Part shown: one piece after another, positions 26,458 to 36,075 of the stretch
How the letters are laid out: each line of letters starts with the position of its first letter
Numbering within the stretch: the stretch's first letter is position 1
DNA from: Verrucomicrobiota bacterium
GTDB taxonomy: Bacteria; Verrucomicrobiota; Verrucomicrobiia; Verrucomicrobiales; DEV007
NCBI GenBank assembly: GCA_020630975.1
Contig: JAHDID010000025.1
Coordinates: 1 to 64,000, forward strand
Direction: 5' to 3'
DNA length: 64,000 bases
The notes under the pieces: generated by a model
What the model saw: the letters and a program-made list of their open reading frames with translations, nothing else
The model's database searches: none
Told to the model about the DNA's origin: nothing
Made by a program: the position numbers and the translations under genes

Positions 26458-27366
26458 TTAGCGGTTCTTTTTCTTAAACATAAAGCGCTTACCACCGCCG
26501 ATCTGCGGACGATTCTGCTGCTGATTTTTCTTCTTAGGACCGATCAGCAGCTTGCCTTTACGCGCCTCATTTTCTAGCTCCAGAGCTTGGGTCTCCGCGT
26601 GATTGTGGCCGCTAGTCACCATGAGCTGTAGATCTCTAGGAATGTCTTTCACATAGTCGACATTCTTTAGAGGCAGCGGCTGTCCCTGAGCATCATAGTC
26701 CTGAATGACGCGGCGTAGAGGCTTGCCCTGTGCATCGCGCAGATGCTGCTCTACCATTCTACCCAGAGGGTCATAGACGAATTTGCCCATGTACTTGTAG
26801 CGATCGGCAGCATCGTAGATGCGCACATGATCGGGGCGACCAATTTGGTTCAGATAGATCTTACGCGTCATGATCACCGGATCTTCCGTCGGTGCATTGG
26901 GATTGTCGAAATCGGTGATTCTGCGGCGAGTCCGCTGAGTGATCACATTTTGATCTTTCTGACGATCTGCATCCCCCGAGTCATCGATGACTGTCTCGGT
27001 GTAGGTGCCATCGGTGTGGTTCTCCGCACGGCCCCACACTTCCGCATCGCGCAAGTCGGTGTAGCCGATCTGCATGTTCACACCAGCCTCACGAGCCAGT
27101 TGCTTTGCCTCATCCGACAACACGATGGCTGCCATCTCGCGAGAATTGACTGCGCCTCCACCCTGCATCTGCGCCTGCGGAGGGGCTACGGCCTGGCCAT
27201 GCATGTTGTTACCGCCACTGTATCCCTGGTTGGTAAAGTCTAGCGTATTGTTCATTTGCCGCACCCCAGGGTAGCTACCGCCAGTGCTTTTCTTTTGGTG
27301 AAACTGGGCACTCAGCACAGTCGGAAGGGCCAAAACAAGAACCAAGAAAAGAGTACGAGCGAGCAT
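26458..27366 (-). CDS. Hypothetical secreted protein
   Basis: The product (302 residues from ATG 27366) begins with a clear signal peptide (MLARTLFLVLVLALPTVLSA). It contains a Gln/Gly-rich segment, a region predicted as long beta strands (KYMGKFVYDPLGRMVEQHLRD, similar in style to YD repeats but not a repeat array), and a basic C-terminus (KKKNQQQNRP, KRFMFKKKNR). The longer ORF up to 27495 lacks a signal peptide. I do not recognise the family. It is convergent with the hydrolase gene, 13 bp apart. Confidence 0.65.
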   Translation of the reverse strand: MLARTLFLVLVLALPTVLSAQFHQKKSTGGSYPGVRQMNNTLDFTNQGYSGGNNMHGQAVAPPQAQMQGGGAVNSREMAAIVLSDEAKQLAREAGVNMQIGYTDLRDAEVWGRAENHTDGTYTETVIDDSGDADRQKDQNVITQRTRRRITDFDNPNAPTEDPVIMTRKIYLNQIGRPDHVRIYDAADRYKYMGKFVYDPLGRMVEQHLRDAQGKPLRRVIQDYDAQGQPLPLKNVDYVKDIPRDLQLMVTSGHNHAETQALELENEARKGKLLIGPKKKNQQQNRPQIGGGKRFMFKKKNR

Positions 27367-27439
27367 GGTTGGGTGTTTGCGTGTGAAAAATAACTCTCTG
27401 AAACTATCGCGGCACCAAGAAAACAGCAACTCTAATACG

Positions 27440-29854
27440 CTAAAAATAAATCGCTGTAATATCTCCAGGCGAGATAGCTCGCCACTCAGGGGCATCGAGA
27501 TCTCCAGAGCCCTGATAGCTCTGGCCAGAACCTTGATCCTTCACAAACACATCGAGCTTCCAATTGGGGAAATCGACTGTCGCGGAGCCTTTCACCCTAG
27601 GAGCTAAGGGCAGCAGCAATAGATCTGTACTCGAGAAGACTCCCTGCTCCAAAACAAAGCTCGCTGTCGAACGACGCCCAGAGAGCTCGCCAGTGCGCTC
27701 GGGCAACAGCTCGCCCAGCCCGGCTAGCAGAGGGATCTGTAGCACATCACTACTAGCCACCGAGATACGACCGTTGCCATCGGCCACTCCCAGCCCCAGA
27801 CGAGGGGCCGATACCTCGAGATGCCCATTCAGGCTACCTTTGGCATCCACCTCTGTGCCAAATAGCTTCGCAAAAGATCGCAGCCCGATCTCCTCGAGCT
27901 TCATCGTCGCTCGATAAGCGCCACCACTAGCTGGCAACTGATCGGAGTCGATCTCCAGATCTATGGTGCCACCGCACAGCCCTGCCTGCATCGACTGCAG
28001 ATGCACCCCATCACCATCGAGACGGATCTGCCCCTGTGGAGAATCGACCAAAATTTCATACTCGTAGAACGGGTAGCGAAATGGCCCCTGACTAGCGAAG
28101 TCGATCGATAAATCATTCTTCCTACTCGCTCCAGAGAGCATCTCGGTGGTCCGCCCGTCGATCGTGCCATTCACCGTCAAGACCGGAGGCTCAGCAAAGC
28201 GGTAAGGCTCCAGATGTCCCCGCAGCCAGGGGCTGAAGGCTCCCAAGCCGTCCCACAGATCGATCGTGCTCTGCAAGTTCTCCAGCTGCCACATGCGAGT
28301 GGCCGTATCCAGATGAGCTAGGTCTGCCTCTACCGTGCCATCCTCGCGCTCCAGACGGATGCTCCGGTACCAGCGCTGACTGCCATCCACCTCGATATCG
28401 GCCTCCAGCTCCTCAAAGGCGATGCCATTGAGCCGGAAATCGCGCAGATCGATAAACCCTTTGGCCTGCAAATCTTCCAATGAGAAGGACGAAGCTTTTC
28501 CCGCAGCCTTCAGATTGACGCCGGAGTTGTCTCGGAATTGCCATTTCGTCAAAAACTCCTCGGCCTCGGCATTTTTCACAAATGGCAAAAACGCCGCAGG
28601 ATCCATCATCACCTGACTCTGAAACTGCAGCGACTCACGCCCGCGCCCCGGCTCATAGATACAGTTGAGAAAAGCCACGCCCGACTTGTGATCGGCCCGC
28701 AGATTGCGCAAGTAAAAGCTATCGCCCCGCAGACTGAAGTCGCAGCGACTGCTATTAAAAATCACTCCAGAGCTGACAAAACGCTCGGTCTGAAACTCTC
28801 CCTGCACACTGCCAGGAAACAAAACACTCTCGGTATGCCCTCGCAGCATAGCTAGATCTAGAGATCCCTTTGCCTTTAGCAGTGGTGGCTGATAAAAGAC
28901 CACCTCATCGAGCTGGCGGATCGGGCGGACCATCTGCAGGAAGTCAGCCAGACTCAAATCCGAATCGATGTTGAAACTCAGCTCATCGCCACCCTGATCC
29001 CAATGCCCATCTGCCTCCAGGGTCCCCACTCGATCGACCACCCGCAGTCTGGGGATCTGCATCTGACGGATGCGCCCCTCATACTCGGCATAAGCCTCGA
29101 CTGACTCGACAGTATAGGAGCTACCCTTTTCCCAAAACTGTTCTGACTTCAGGGTTGCCTTGGCCGTAGTCGTCGATAGATCGCGCAAATCACCGCGGAT
29201 ATCGACAGTCAGCTCTGGCGGATTGACGAATTGAAAGTCTTTCAGACGGTCGAGCAGATCCTTCACCGCCTGCATCTGCGAAGACACCGCCGCAAGTGCC
29301 TGTTGGCTCTGCTCGCCAGACATCGGCACCTGAGGTTTTGTATTCGGCGCACGGAGCAGCGAGCCATTCAGCGATATACGTACAGCTCCCATCATCGCCT
29401 CGCAGCGGACGATCTCTACCAGACTCTCAGTCAGCGCCACACGAGCCGAGAGATCGTAGATAGTCAGCTCGCCAGTCGGCCCGCCCTGGGTCTCTGGCAG
29501 CGGAATCGTCAGCCTACCATCTTTCACGTCGAGCGTGTTCACTGCTATTCGCTTTCGCCAGACTTCCTGCAGATCCACATCGAGATAGATGTCATTCAGG
29601 ATCGCCAGCTCGGCCTCGCGCGAGTCATCTCGGAAAAATCGCACATCCTCAGCCACCAGTCCGCGAAAAGCTCCTAATGTCAGCTTGCCGATATCCACGT
29701 AGTAGCCCTGCTGAGCCAGCTCCGCCTCGATCGCCTGCCGCCACGACTCAGTGAAACCACGCTTCCTCGCGTACACACCGGCCCACACCAGTCCACCTAT
29801 CACCAGCAGACAAGTGATCACAAAGACGAGACGGATCATCCGGGCCCTATCCAT
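27440..29854 (-). CDS. Large AsmA/YhdP-like envelope protein
   Basis: The product (804 residues from ATG 29854) has one N-terminal membrane helix (LVFVITCLLVIGGLVWAGVY) and then a very long, beta-rich periplasmic region. The opening after the helix (the ELAQQGYYVDIGKLTLGAFRG stretch) and late segments such as GSLNGHLEVSAP and VKGSATVDFP are typical of AsmA-like proteins, now thought to form bridges that move lipids between membranes. Nearby rsmD and waaA are on the opposite strand. In-frame sequence upstream of 29854 is unlikely to be coding. Confidence 0.7.
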   Translation of the reverse strand: MDRARMIRLVFVITCLLVIGGLVWAGVYARKRGFTESWRQAIEAELAQQGYYVDIGKLTLGAFRGLVAEDVRFFRDDSREAELAILNDIYLDVDLQEVWRKRIAVNTLDVKDGRLTIPLPETQGGPTGELTIYDLSARVALTESLVEIVRCEAMMGAVRISLNGSLLRAPNTKPQVPMSGEQSQQALAAVSSQMQAVKDLLDRLKDFQFVNPPELTVDIRGDLRDLSTTTAKATLKSEQFWEKGSSYTVESVEAYAEYEGRIRQMQIPRLRVVDRVGTLEADGHWDQGGDELSFNIDSDLSLADFLQMVRPIRQLDEVVFYQPPLLKAKGSLDLAMLRGHTESVLFPGSVQGEFQTERFVSSGVIFNSSRCDFSLRGDSFYLRNLRADHKSGVAFLNCIYEPGRGRESLQFQSQVMMDPAAFLPFVKNAEAEEFLTKWQFRDNSGVNLKAAGKASSFSLEDLQAKGFIDLRDFRLNGIAFEELEADIEVDGSQRWYRSIRLEREDGTVEADLAHLDTATRMWQLENLQSTIDLWDGLGAFSPWLRGHLEPYRFAEPPVLTVNGTIDGRTTEMLSGASRKNDLSIDFASQGPFRYPFYEYEILVDSPQGQIRLDGDGVHLQSMQAGLCGGTIDLEIDSDQLPASGGAYRATMKLEEIGLRSFAKLFGTEVDAKGSLNGHLEVSAPRLGLGVADGNGRISVASSDVLQIPLLAGLGELLPERTGELSGRRSTASFVLEQGVFSSTDLLLLPLAPRVKGSATVDFPNWKLDVFVKDQGSGQSYQGSGDLDAPEWRAISPGDITAIYF

Positions 29855-29930
29855 CGCCCCACCTTCGTGCGTGCAGCGGGGTAAAGAAAGAGGAAATATT
29901 CCACCATTCACCTGACCACCAAATCAGGAA

Positions 29931-29988
29931 GACTGGGCTCTTCCTCTACACCCTACCACTCTCAGTAGCCGAATTCCCCAGCATTCAG
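29931..29988. repeat. Dispersed intergenic repeat, copy 2
   Basis: This copy begins with GACTGGGCTCTTCC and ends with GAATTCCCCAGCATTCAG, the same ends as at 1841-1901. AGGAAGA/TCTTCCT forms a hairpin around the start. A further half copy (GCAGTTCCCCGCATTCAGG) lies at 30021-30039. Confidence 0.65.
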
Positions 29989-30084
29989 CCCTACCCCGCA
30001 AGATCCCGCCTTTTCGATTTGCAGTTCCCCGCATTCAGGCACTTGTTAGCCGCAGCTCTCTTTCTTTCTCTACATCCTATTTCC

Positions 30085-30642
30085 ATGCGTATCATTGCCG
30101 GCACATCGGGAGGTATCCCGATCAAGGTCCCCCGCGAGACGACTCGACCGACTACCGATCGCGTGCGCGAAGCCATCTTTTCCAGCCTAGGCGATCGTGT
30201 CGTCGAGGCTCAGGTGCTAGATCTTTTCGCCGGCTCAGGAGCTCTCGGGCTAGAGTCGATCAGCCGCGGTGCCCAGTCCGCCATCTTCATCGAGGAGAGC
30301 CGCCACGCCTGCAAAGTGATCGAAGAAAATCTGGAAAAAACCCGCCTCGCCGCAGCTGCCACCGTGCGCTGTATGCGAGTCGAGCGCTACCTCACCAGCT
30401 CAGCCGGCCGCCACAGCTACGATCTGGTCTTTGCCGATCCACCCTACGCTCGCGACGAAACCCGCACCGAGGTGCTCAATACCTTTCTCACCTCCGGATC
30501 GATGCAAAAAGTCCTTTCTGACGATGGCATCCTCATCCTCGAAAGCTACTCCCGCGTCGCTCTACCTGTGCTAGATGGCCTACGCGCCTACCAGGAGAAA
30601 GTCTACGGCGACACCCGCATCTCATTTTTCTATAAAAGCTAG
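30085..30642 (+). CDS. rsmD: 16S rRNA guanine-966 N2-methyltransferase RsmD
   Basis: From ATG 30085 the product (185 residues) starts MRIIAGTSGGIPIKVP, the usual RsmD opening, then TRPTTDRVREAIFSSL, the SAM-binding VLDLFAGSGALGLESISRG, and the base-binding FADPPY motif. It methylates G966 of 16S rRNA. The open frame upstream to 30019 crosses the intergenic repeat and is not likely coding. waaA follows 23 bp downstream. Confidence 0.95.
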   Translation: MRIIAGTSGGIPIKVPRETTRPTTDRVREAIFSSLGDRVVEAQVLDLFAGSGALGLESISRGAQSAIFIEESRHACKVIEENLEKTRLAAAATVRCMRVERYLTSSAGRHSYDLVFADPPYARDETRTEVLNTFLTSGSMQKVLSDDGILILESYSRVALPVLDGLRAYQEKVYGDTRISFFYKS

Positions 30643-30665
30643 CTAACGGCCACACACCTAAGAGC

Positions 30666-31958
30666 ATGCCGCGATCTCTCATCTATCTGATCTACAATCT
30701 ACTGCTACCACTGCTGCTGGTAGTCGGCATCCCTGGCTACATCAGAAAAGGTCTCAAACGCGGCAACCTGAAGCGCAATTTCCGTCAGCGCTTTGGCACA
30801 CTGCCGGACTCCATCGGCCAGTTAGAGACACAGCCGATCTGGTTTCATGCTGTCAGCGTCGGCGAAGTCCTCGTCGCCGCCAAGATCATCCGCGCTGTAC
30901 ATCTACAGTCCCCCGACCAACCAGTCGTGCTCACCACCACCACCACCACTGGCTATGCCGTGGCGGAAAAAGAGCTCTCCGAGCACGCCATCGTCATCCA
31001 CAATCCAGTCGACCTCCTGCCTGTGGTCAAAAGCGTCGTCGATCAGATCAATCCGAAAAAGATGGTCCTAGTCGAATCCGAGATCTGGCCAAATCTCGTG
31101 AATCACCTGAAAAAGCGTGGCATCCCCGTCCTACTTGCCAACGCCAGGCTATCGCCCAGATCAGAGCGCCGCTACACCAAGGTCAAAGGCCTGATCAGCC
31201 CCATCTTTTCTCTCATCGATAGGGCAGCCGTGCCCTACGATACCGATATCGCCCGCTGGTCTGCCCTCGGTATCGACGCCGACCAGATCAGCGTGATGGG
31301 CAGTGTGAAATTCGACGAATCCGTCGCGACCGAACCCACCGCCCAGATCGAGGAGCTAGCTCAGTGGCTCGAATCTGTCGGCTGCGCCCGCGATCGACGT
31401 ATCTTCCTAGCAGGCAGCACCCACGCTGGCGAGGAAGCCATCTGCGGTCGAGTCTGGAAAAAACTCGTCAAAGACCACCCCGATCTCGCCCTAGTCATCG
31501 TGCCCCGCCACGCCGAGCGCGCTGTCGACTTTCACACCCAGCTGCAAGCGTACGATCTGGCACCCATCTACCGCTCTGGCAGCATCCCCGCGCCCGATCA
31601 GCCCGACGTCTACGTCGCCGATACCACCGGCGAGCTGCGCGCTTGGTTTCACCTAGCCTCAGTGGTCTTCATCGGCAAAAGTCTGACCGGCCACGGCTGC
31701 CAAAATCCCGTGGAACCCATTCAAGCTGGCAAACCCGTCATCGTCGGGCCCAACACCCAGAACTTCCTAGAAGTCGTCGAAGACCTCGTAGCCAAACAAG
31801 GCATCTCCCAAGTCCCCGACGAACCCGCCCTGCTCAAAGAAATCAACCGCCTACTGAACGACCGCACCGCCGCCCGCCAACAGGCTGAAAACGGCCAAAA
31901 AGCGCTAGAAAGCCACTATGGTGCTGCAGTGCGTACGGCGGAGTGGATTTTGCAGTAG
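30666..31958 (+). CDS. waaA: 3-deoxy-D-manno-octulosonic acid transferase WaaA
   Basis: The 430-residue protein has an N-terminal membrane anchor (LIYLIYNLLLPLLLVVGIPGYI) and the GT-B fold of Kdo transferase, with WFHAVSVGEVLVA, SEIWPNLVNHLKKRGIPVLLANARLSPRS, FLAGSTHAGEE and VFIGKSLTGHGCQNPVEP. It adds Kdo to lipid A at the inner membrane. With lpxA and lptD in the same window this confirms a lipopolysaccharide outer membrane. It follows rsmD in the same direction. Confidence 0.95.
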   Translation: MPRSLIYLIYNLLLPLLLVVGIPGYIRKGLKRGNLKRNFRQRFGTLPDSIGQLETQPIWFHAVSVGEVLVAAKIIRAVHLQSPDQPVVLTTTTTTGYAVAEKELSEHAIVIHNPVDLLPVVKSVVDQINPKKMVLVESEIWPNLVNHLKKRGIPVLLANARLSPRSERRYTKVKGLISPIFSLIDRAAVPYDTDIARWSALGIDADQISVMGSVKFDESVATEPTAQIEELAQWLESVGCARDRRIFLAGSTHAGEEAICGRVWKKLVKDHPDLALVIVPRHAERAVDFHTQLQAYDLAPIYRSGSIPAPDQPDVYVADTTGELRAWFHLASVVFIGKSLTGHGCQNPVEPIQAGKPVIVGPNTQNFLEVVEDLVAKQGISQVPDEPALLKEINRLLNDRTAARQQAENGQKALESHYGAAVRTAEWILQ

Positions 31959-31983
31959 AAAGCCCTGGCAAAGCGCATAGAAA

Positions 31984-32484
31984 TCAAACCATCTCCTGAA
32001 TCAGCTGCGCACAGCCATCCTCGAGTAAATCGAGCACCTTCTCAAAACCCTCCGGCCCACCGTAATAGGGATCGGGAACTTCGGTTTCGGAGTGATCTTG
32101 GCAGTAGTCGCATAGCATGACTAGCTGAGCTTTGATTTGATCCCCCGTAGCTTGCTCACGGACTAGCTGCAGGTCGTCGTAGTTGTCCTGATCCATAGCG
32201 ACGATCCAGTCAAAATTTTCAAAGTCACTGGGCTGAACTTGGCGCGCCGCACCAGCGATGGTGATACCGCGAGCTTGAGCCGCCTCGATCATGCGAGCGT
32301 CGGGCGATTTGCCGGTGTGGAAGCCGATGGTACCAGCCGACTCGAGATGAAGCTGATCCGCTACACCTGCCTCTTCTGCCAGATGCCGAGTGACACACTC
32401 CCCGGCTGGAGAGCGGCAGATATTGCCCATACAGACGAAGAGGATACGGACTGGTGAGATTGATGCTGCTGCAGGATCGGACAT
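31984..32484 (-). CDS. Low-molecular-weight protein-tyrosine phosphatase
   Basis: The 166-residue protein has the active-site loop CMGNICRSP (Cys18 to Arg24, the C-x5-R motif) and the general-acid segment VPDPYYGG. The length is normal for the family. Such enzymes often regulate exopolysaccharide export or stress signalling; arsenate reductases of this fold are related, but the DPYYGG segment fits the phosphatases. It is convergent with waaA, 25 bp from its stop. Confidence 0.93.
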   Translation of the reverse strand: MSDPAAASISPVRILFVCMGNICRSPAGECVTRHLAEEAGVADQLHLESAGTIGFHTGKSPDARMIEAAQARGITIAGAARQVQPSDFENFDWIVAMDQDNYDDLQLVREQATGDQIKAQLVMLCDYCQDHSETEVPDPYYGGPEGFEKVLDLLEDGCAQLIQEMV

Positions 32485-32608
32485 GAGGATAGAGTTTGCT
32501 AAAAATCGAGAAACTCAACACTCGAGCGACTGGGGATTTTACCACATTCTCGCACAGGAGGTGTGGTTTCGCACTAGACCTCAGTGGCTGTAGCTCATAC
32601 CTTTACCT

Positions 32609-34114
32609 ATGCAACGCAGCACCTCCCTAGCCCAAATCGCCGACACTCGCCTGTGGGACATCGTAGTGATCGGAGGCGGTGCCACGGGACTGGCGACTGC
32701 GCTCGATGCAGCGACTCGTGGCTACCGCTGCATACTACTGGAGGCGAATGACTTTTGCGAAGGCACTTCCTCGCGCAGCACCAAACTGATCCATGGCGGG
32801 GTGCGCTACCTACGCGGCGGCGAGATCAGCCTAGTAAAGGAGTCGCTAGAGGAAAGGGGCAACCTGCTGCGCAATGCCCCAAATCTAGTGAAGCCCCTGC
32901 CCTTCATCGTGCCGGCTTATAAAAAATGGGAGCGCCTGTACTACGGTGCCGGCCTGACACTCTATGACATGCTGTCCGGCCGCCTCGGTATCGGCTCCAC
33001 CCAGCATCTGGATGCAGAAAAGACTCTAGCAGCCTGCCCAAATCTAAACGCCAACAATCTGGCAGGGTCGACCTACTACTGGGATGCGCAGTTCGATGAC
33101 AGTCGACTGGCGATCGCCATGGCAAAGACTGCTCACGAGCATGGCGCCGCCCTACTCAACCACTGCCCCGTGACCGCACTGGTAAAACCAGCAGGCAAGA
33201 TCACCGGCGTGATCGCTCAAGACAAAATAACCGGCGCCGAGATCGAGCTAAAGACGCGCTCTGTAGTCAATGCCACTGGCATCTTCAGCGATAGCATCCG
33301 ACAGATGGATGACCCCAGCACCAAACCGATGATGACGCCGAGCCAAGGCATCCACTTAGTGCTCGACAAATCTTTCCTCGGCGGCCAGACCGGCATCATG
33401 ATCCCCAGCACAGACGACGGCCGCGTGCTATTCGCCATCCCTTGGCTGGGCCGTACCCTACTCGGCACTACCGACACCGCCGGAGTCGCTCCGGAGATCA
33501 ACCCAATGCCCAGAAAAGATGAGGTCGCCTACTTGCTCGAACACACCGCCCGCTACCTGACCAAGGCACCTCAGCACAGCGATATCAAAGCCGCATTCGC
33601 CGGACTCCGGCCACTGGTGACACCGCCCGATGGCGCATCGGCCAAAAGCTCCAAGATATCGCGAAAACACGCCCTAATGGTCAGCGACTCCGGACTGGTA
33701 ACCATCACCGGCGGCAAATGGACCACCTGTCGCTCGATGGCCGACGCCACAGTCTACAAAGCGATAGCCGTAGGCGGTATGCCACCTGAGTACTGCCGCA
33801 CCAAAGATCTCAAGCTACTCGACGAGCCCACCCCAAAAAGTAGCAACCCCGCTCAAAACGAGCTGATCGATCCAGACCTACCCTACACCGCCGCCGATCT
33901 GCTCGCTGGCGTGCAGGATGAGATGGCCGAGACACTGCCCGATCTGCTGGCCCGCCGCACGCGCTGCATGCACATCGATGCGCGCGCGACTCTGCGCTGC
34001 CTGCCATCGATAGCCCAGTCTTTCGCACAAATGAAAGGCTGTGATGACAATTGGGTCAAAAAAGCCGTGCAAGATGTGACTTCTGAAATTGAAGACTGCA
34101 TCCAAGTGAGTTAA
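32609..34114 (+). CDS. glpD: Aerobic glycerol-3-phosphate dehydrogenase
   Basis: The 501-residue protein has an FAD-binding N-terminus (VIGGGATGLATALDAATRG), then TSSRSTKLIHGGVRYL, the flavin/substrate-binding segment of GlpD. Later come LLGTTDTAG and the second half of the fold with VTITGGKWTTCRSMAD. It oxidises glycerol 3-phosphate at the membrane and feeds electrons to quinone. No glpF or glpK is adjacent. The nuo block a few kb away is a separate entry to the quinone pool. Confidence 0.95.
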   Translation: MQRSTSLAQIADTRLWDIVVIGGGATGLATALDAATRGYRCILLEANDFCEGTSSRSTKLIHGGVRYLRGGEISLVKESLEERGNLLRNAPNLVKPLPFIVPAYKKWERLYYGAGLTLYDMLSGRLGIGSTQHLDAEKTLAACPNLNANNLAGSTYYWDAQFDDSRLAIAMAKTAHEHGAALLNHCPVTALVKPAGKITGVIAQDKITGAEIELKTRSVVNATGIFSDSIRQMDDPSTKPMMTPSQGIHLVLDKSFLGGQTGIMIPSTDDGRVLFAIPWLGRTLLGTTDTAGVAPEINPMPRKDEVAYLLEHTARYLTKAPQHSDIKAAFAGLRPLVTPPDGASAKSSKISRKHALMVSDSGLVTITGGKWTTCRSMADATVYKAIAVGGMPPEYCRTKDLKLLDEPTPKSSNPAQNELIDPDLPYTAADLLAGVQDEMAETLPDLLARRTRCMHIDARATLRCLPSIAQSFAQMKGCDDNWVKKAVQDVTSEIEDCIQVS

Positions 34115-34168
34115 GATAACTCGCGTCCGCTTCCTGCTTTCCCAACTGCCACTTCCCAAGAAACGAAC

Positions 34169-34618
34169 ATGAACACATCGCCCCTCGCGTGGCGGCAGAG
34201 TTTGGTATTTTGCCTCACGACACCGCTTATCGCATTAGCATCCCTAGCTCACTCTGAAGAACGCAGTGAGAAACTTTCCATCGAGCGCTACTCCATCATC
34301 TGGAAGCGCCCGATCCTTGTCAGCAAACAGAAAGCTGACCCGCTACAGGAGCAGTCCCTCACTTGGACGCTGAAAAGCATCCTGCGCACAGGCGAGCGCT
34401 ACACCGCAGTGATCAGCAATCCGGCTGCAAATAAGGAAGAAGAGATCAAATCAGACGGCACCTCCCCTCGCGGATTGACCCTCGTAGACGTCGAGACCGA
34501 CTCTCTAGGACAGGTACTACGGGTGAAAGTGGCTAACGCGAGCCGCGCCTTTTGGGTGGCCAGACCGACCCAGCCTGTCCGGCACATGCCAACCGAAATC
34601 GCGACAGCAGATCTATAG
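34169..34618 (+). CDS. Hypothetical exported protein
   Basis: The 149-residue protein begins with a signal peptide (SLVFCLTTPLIALASLAHS). The mature part is beta-rich and resembles secretion-system-like or pseudopilin-partner proteins of verrucomicrobia only in general style (FERYSIIWKRPI-like opening, an LRTGERYTAVISN segment). No catalytic motif is visible. It lies 54 bp after glpD in the same direction, but there is no functional link to glycerol metabolism. Confidence 0.55.
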   Translation: MNTSPLAWRQSLVFCLTTPLIALASLAHSEERSEKLSIERYSIIWKRPILVSKQKADPLQEQSLTWTLKSILRTGERYTAVISNPAANKEEEIKSDGTSPRGLTLVDVETDSLGQVLRVKVANASRAFWVARPTQPVRHMPTEIATADL

Positions 34619-34735
34619 CCCACAGATATAGGCCACAGATCACTTGCCTAGGCCATGGCTTTCTCTTCACATTGAGTTATAGTCTTCCACGGATCGGGGC
34701 TACCCTCGGCCCTAGCCCAAGACACTAAACCACTC

Positions 34736-35278
34736 ATGTCACAGTTGCACCAAATGCAGTTGGCCTATGTCGCCGAGGAGGATCGCATCCTACTGCGGAT
34801 GAACACTCGGTCTCGCCAGGAATTTCGATTTTGGATCACCCGCCGCTACACCGACCTCCTCTGGCGCACCGTCACTCAGGTGGTACAACAGCGTGAGCCA
34901 GAGGTCGCACCCATCCAGGATGAGCTGAAGAAAGCCACTGTCATTCAGGAAAAGCACGAAAAAGCAGTCGAGAGTTCAGATTTCGAGACAGCCTACCAGG
35001 AGAGCTCGTACTTGCCTCTGGGCGAGGCTCCTGCGCTACTATTCCGCGCTGGGATCAAGCCAGACGCCGAAGGCCGCGCCCTACTGTGCATGCACCCTAA
35101 GTCAGGCCAAGGTATCGAACTAGCGATGAACGACCAAATCGTGCACTCGCTATGTAAACTACTGCTCGAGGCCACCCGAAAGGCCAACTGGCAGCTAAAT
35201 CTGAAATGGTCGAAGCTAGATCCCAAGCCCAACGCTGACGATGAAGCTCAGTCGTCACCAGACCAGGGCCTGAACTGA
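34736..35278 (+). CDS. Conserved hypothetical protein
   Basis: The 180-residue protein has no signal peptide or membrane helix. Its first half (MQLAYVAEEDRILLRMNTRSRQEFRFWITRRY) is a strand-helix pattern that I have seen in uncharacterised proteins from several phyla; the second half ends in a short acidic tail. It may be cytosolic. No function can be given. Confidence 0.6.
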   Translation: MSQLHQMQLAYVAEEDRILLRMNTRSRQEFRFWITRRYTDLLWRTVTQVVQQREPEVAPIQDELKKATVIQEKHEKAVESSDFETAYQESSYLPLGEAPALLFRAGIKPDAEGRALLCMHPKSGQGIELAMNDQIVHSLCKLLLEATRKANWQLNLKWSKLDPKPNADDEAQSSPDQGLN

Positions 35279-35419
35279 GCCCATCCAGTGCGTTGCTGAA
35301 GGCTCATTGAGACTCTTGCCTAAGCCAAGAGAAGTCGGCAGGCACGTCAGTGCTACCCGATTAGCCTGAGCCCCAGCGCCAAATGAAGAAAAAAGGCTGC
35401 AGCCCGCTAGGCGCGGAGC

Positions 35420-35437
35420 TTGTGAAAAATTTCACAA
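35420..35437. promoter_or_regulatory. CRP/FNR-type palindrome upstream of nuoJ
   Basis: TTGTGAAA-AA-TTTCACAA is a perfect 18-bp palindrome and contains TGTGA-N6-TCACA, the exact E. coli CRP half-site arrangement. It ends 7 bp upstream of the -35 element of the nuoJ promoter, so its centre is about 50 bp before the expected start of transcription. A CRP/FNR-family activator or repressor could bind here. No such regulator is in the window. Confidence 0.6.
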
Positions 35438-35444
35438 AGTCACC

Positions 35445-35473
35445 TTGACCCTGAAACCGGCGAGCGGCATACT
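35445..35473 (+). promoter_or_regulatory. Sigma-70-type promoter of the nuoJKLMN operon
   Basis: TTGACC (35445-35450) and CATACT (35468-35473) are spaced by exactly 17 bp, giving good -35 and fair -10 elements. Transcription would start near 35480, about 70 bp before the nuoJ ATG. It is the only clear promoter found ahead of the five nuo genes. Confidence 0.6.
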
Positions 35474-35551
35474 CCCGCCGAGTCGTTTTTGGGATACAAA
35501 CTGTATCGCAAACGCAATGCATTATCCCAATCCGCTACACCGCCGTTGGCT

Positions 35552-36064
35552 ATGATATTTTTCTTCTATCTCTTTGCCGCACTCGCCATCTGTGGTGGCC
35601 TGGGAGTGATCGCGTACAAAAATCCGGTCACATCGGCATTCTCGATGATCGTCTCTTTCCTAGGGCTAGCGGCTCTGTTCATCCAACTAGATGCCTATCT
35701 AGTCGGGATCTTACAGATCCTCGTCTACGCAGGCGCCATCATGGTGCTGTTCATTTTCATCATCATGCTGCTCGATATCAAAGAGGAGGAGGAAAAGACC
35801 TTCTCTGCGGGCCGCATCTTCTCAGCCAGTATCGCTGGTATCGGCTTTCTGGCGCTCGTGACCCTGGTGCTGGTCAGATCTGGAGTCGGTCATAAGGAGG
35901 CCCTGCCAGAGGTCGCTGGCCTCGGTGGTGCTGGCAAGTCCGATACCCACCACATCGGTGAACTGCTCTTTAGTCATTACTGGTTTCCCATCCAAATCGT
36001 AGGTGTACTGCTCCTCGTCGCTACTGTAGGAGTCGTCGTACTGAGCCGCAAACAACTGCGCTAA
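35552..36064 (+). CDS. nuoJ: NADH-quinone oxidoreductase subunit J
   Basis: From ATG 35552 the product (170 residues) has the five helices of NuoJ, with [46 protein letters not shown] being diagnostic (conserved Tyr and Gly in the YAGAIMVLF helix). It is a membrane-arm subunit of complex I. The upstream in-frame part to 35489 is not membrane-like and overlaps the promoter region. It is the first gene of a five-gene operon. Confidence 0.95.
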   Translation: MIFFFYLFAALAICGGLGVIAYKNPVTSAFSMIVSFLGLAALFIQLDAYLVGILQILVYAGAIMVLFIFIIMLLDIKEEEEKTFSAGRIFSASIAGIGFLALVTLVLVRSGVGHKEALPEVAGLGGAGKSDTHHIGELLFSHYWFPIQIVGVLLLVATVGVVVLSRKQLR

Positions 36065-36075
36065 TCACGTCCGTT

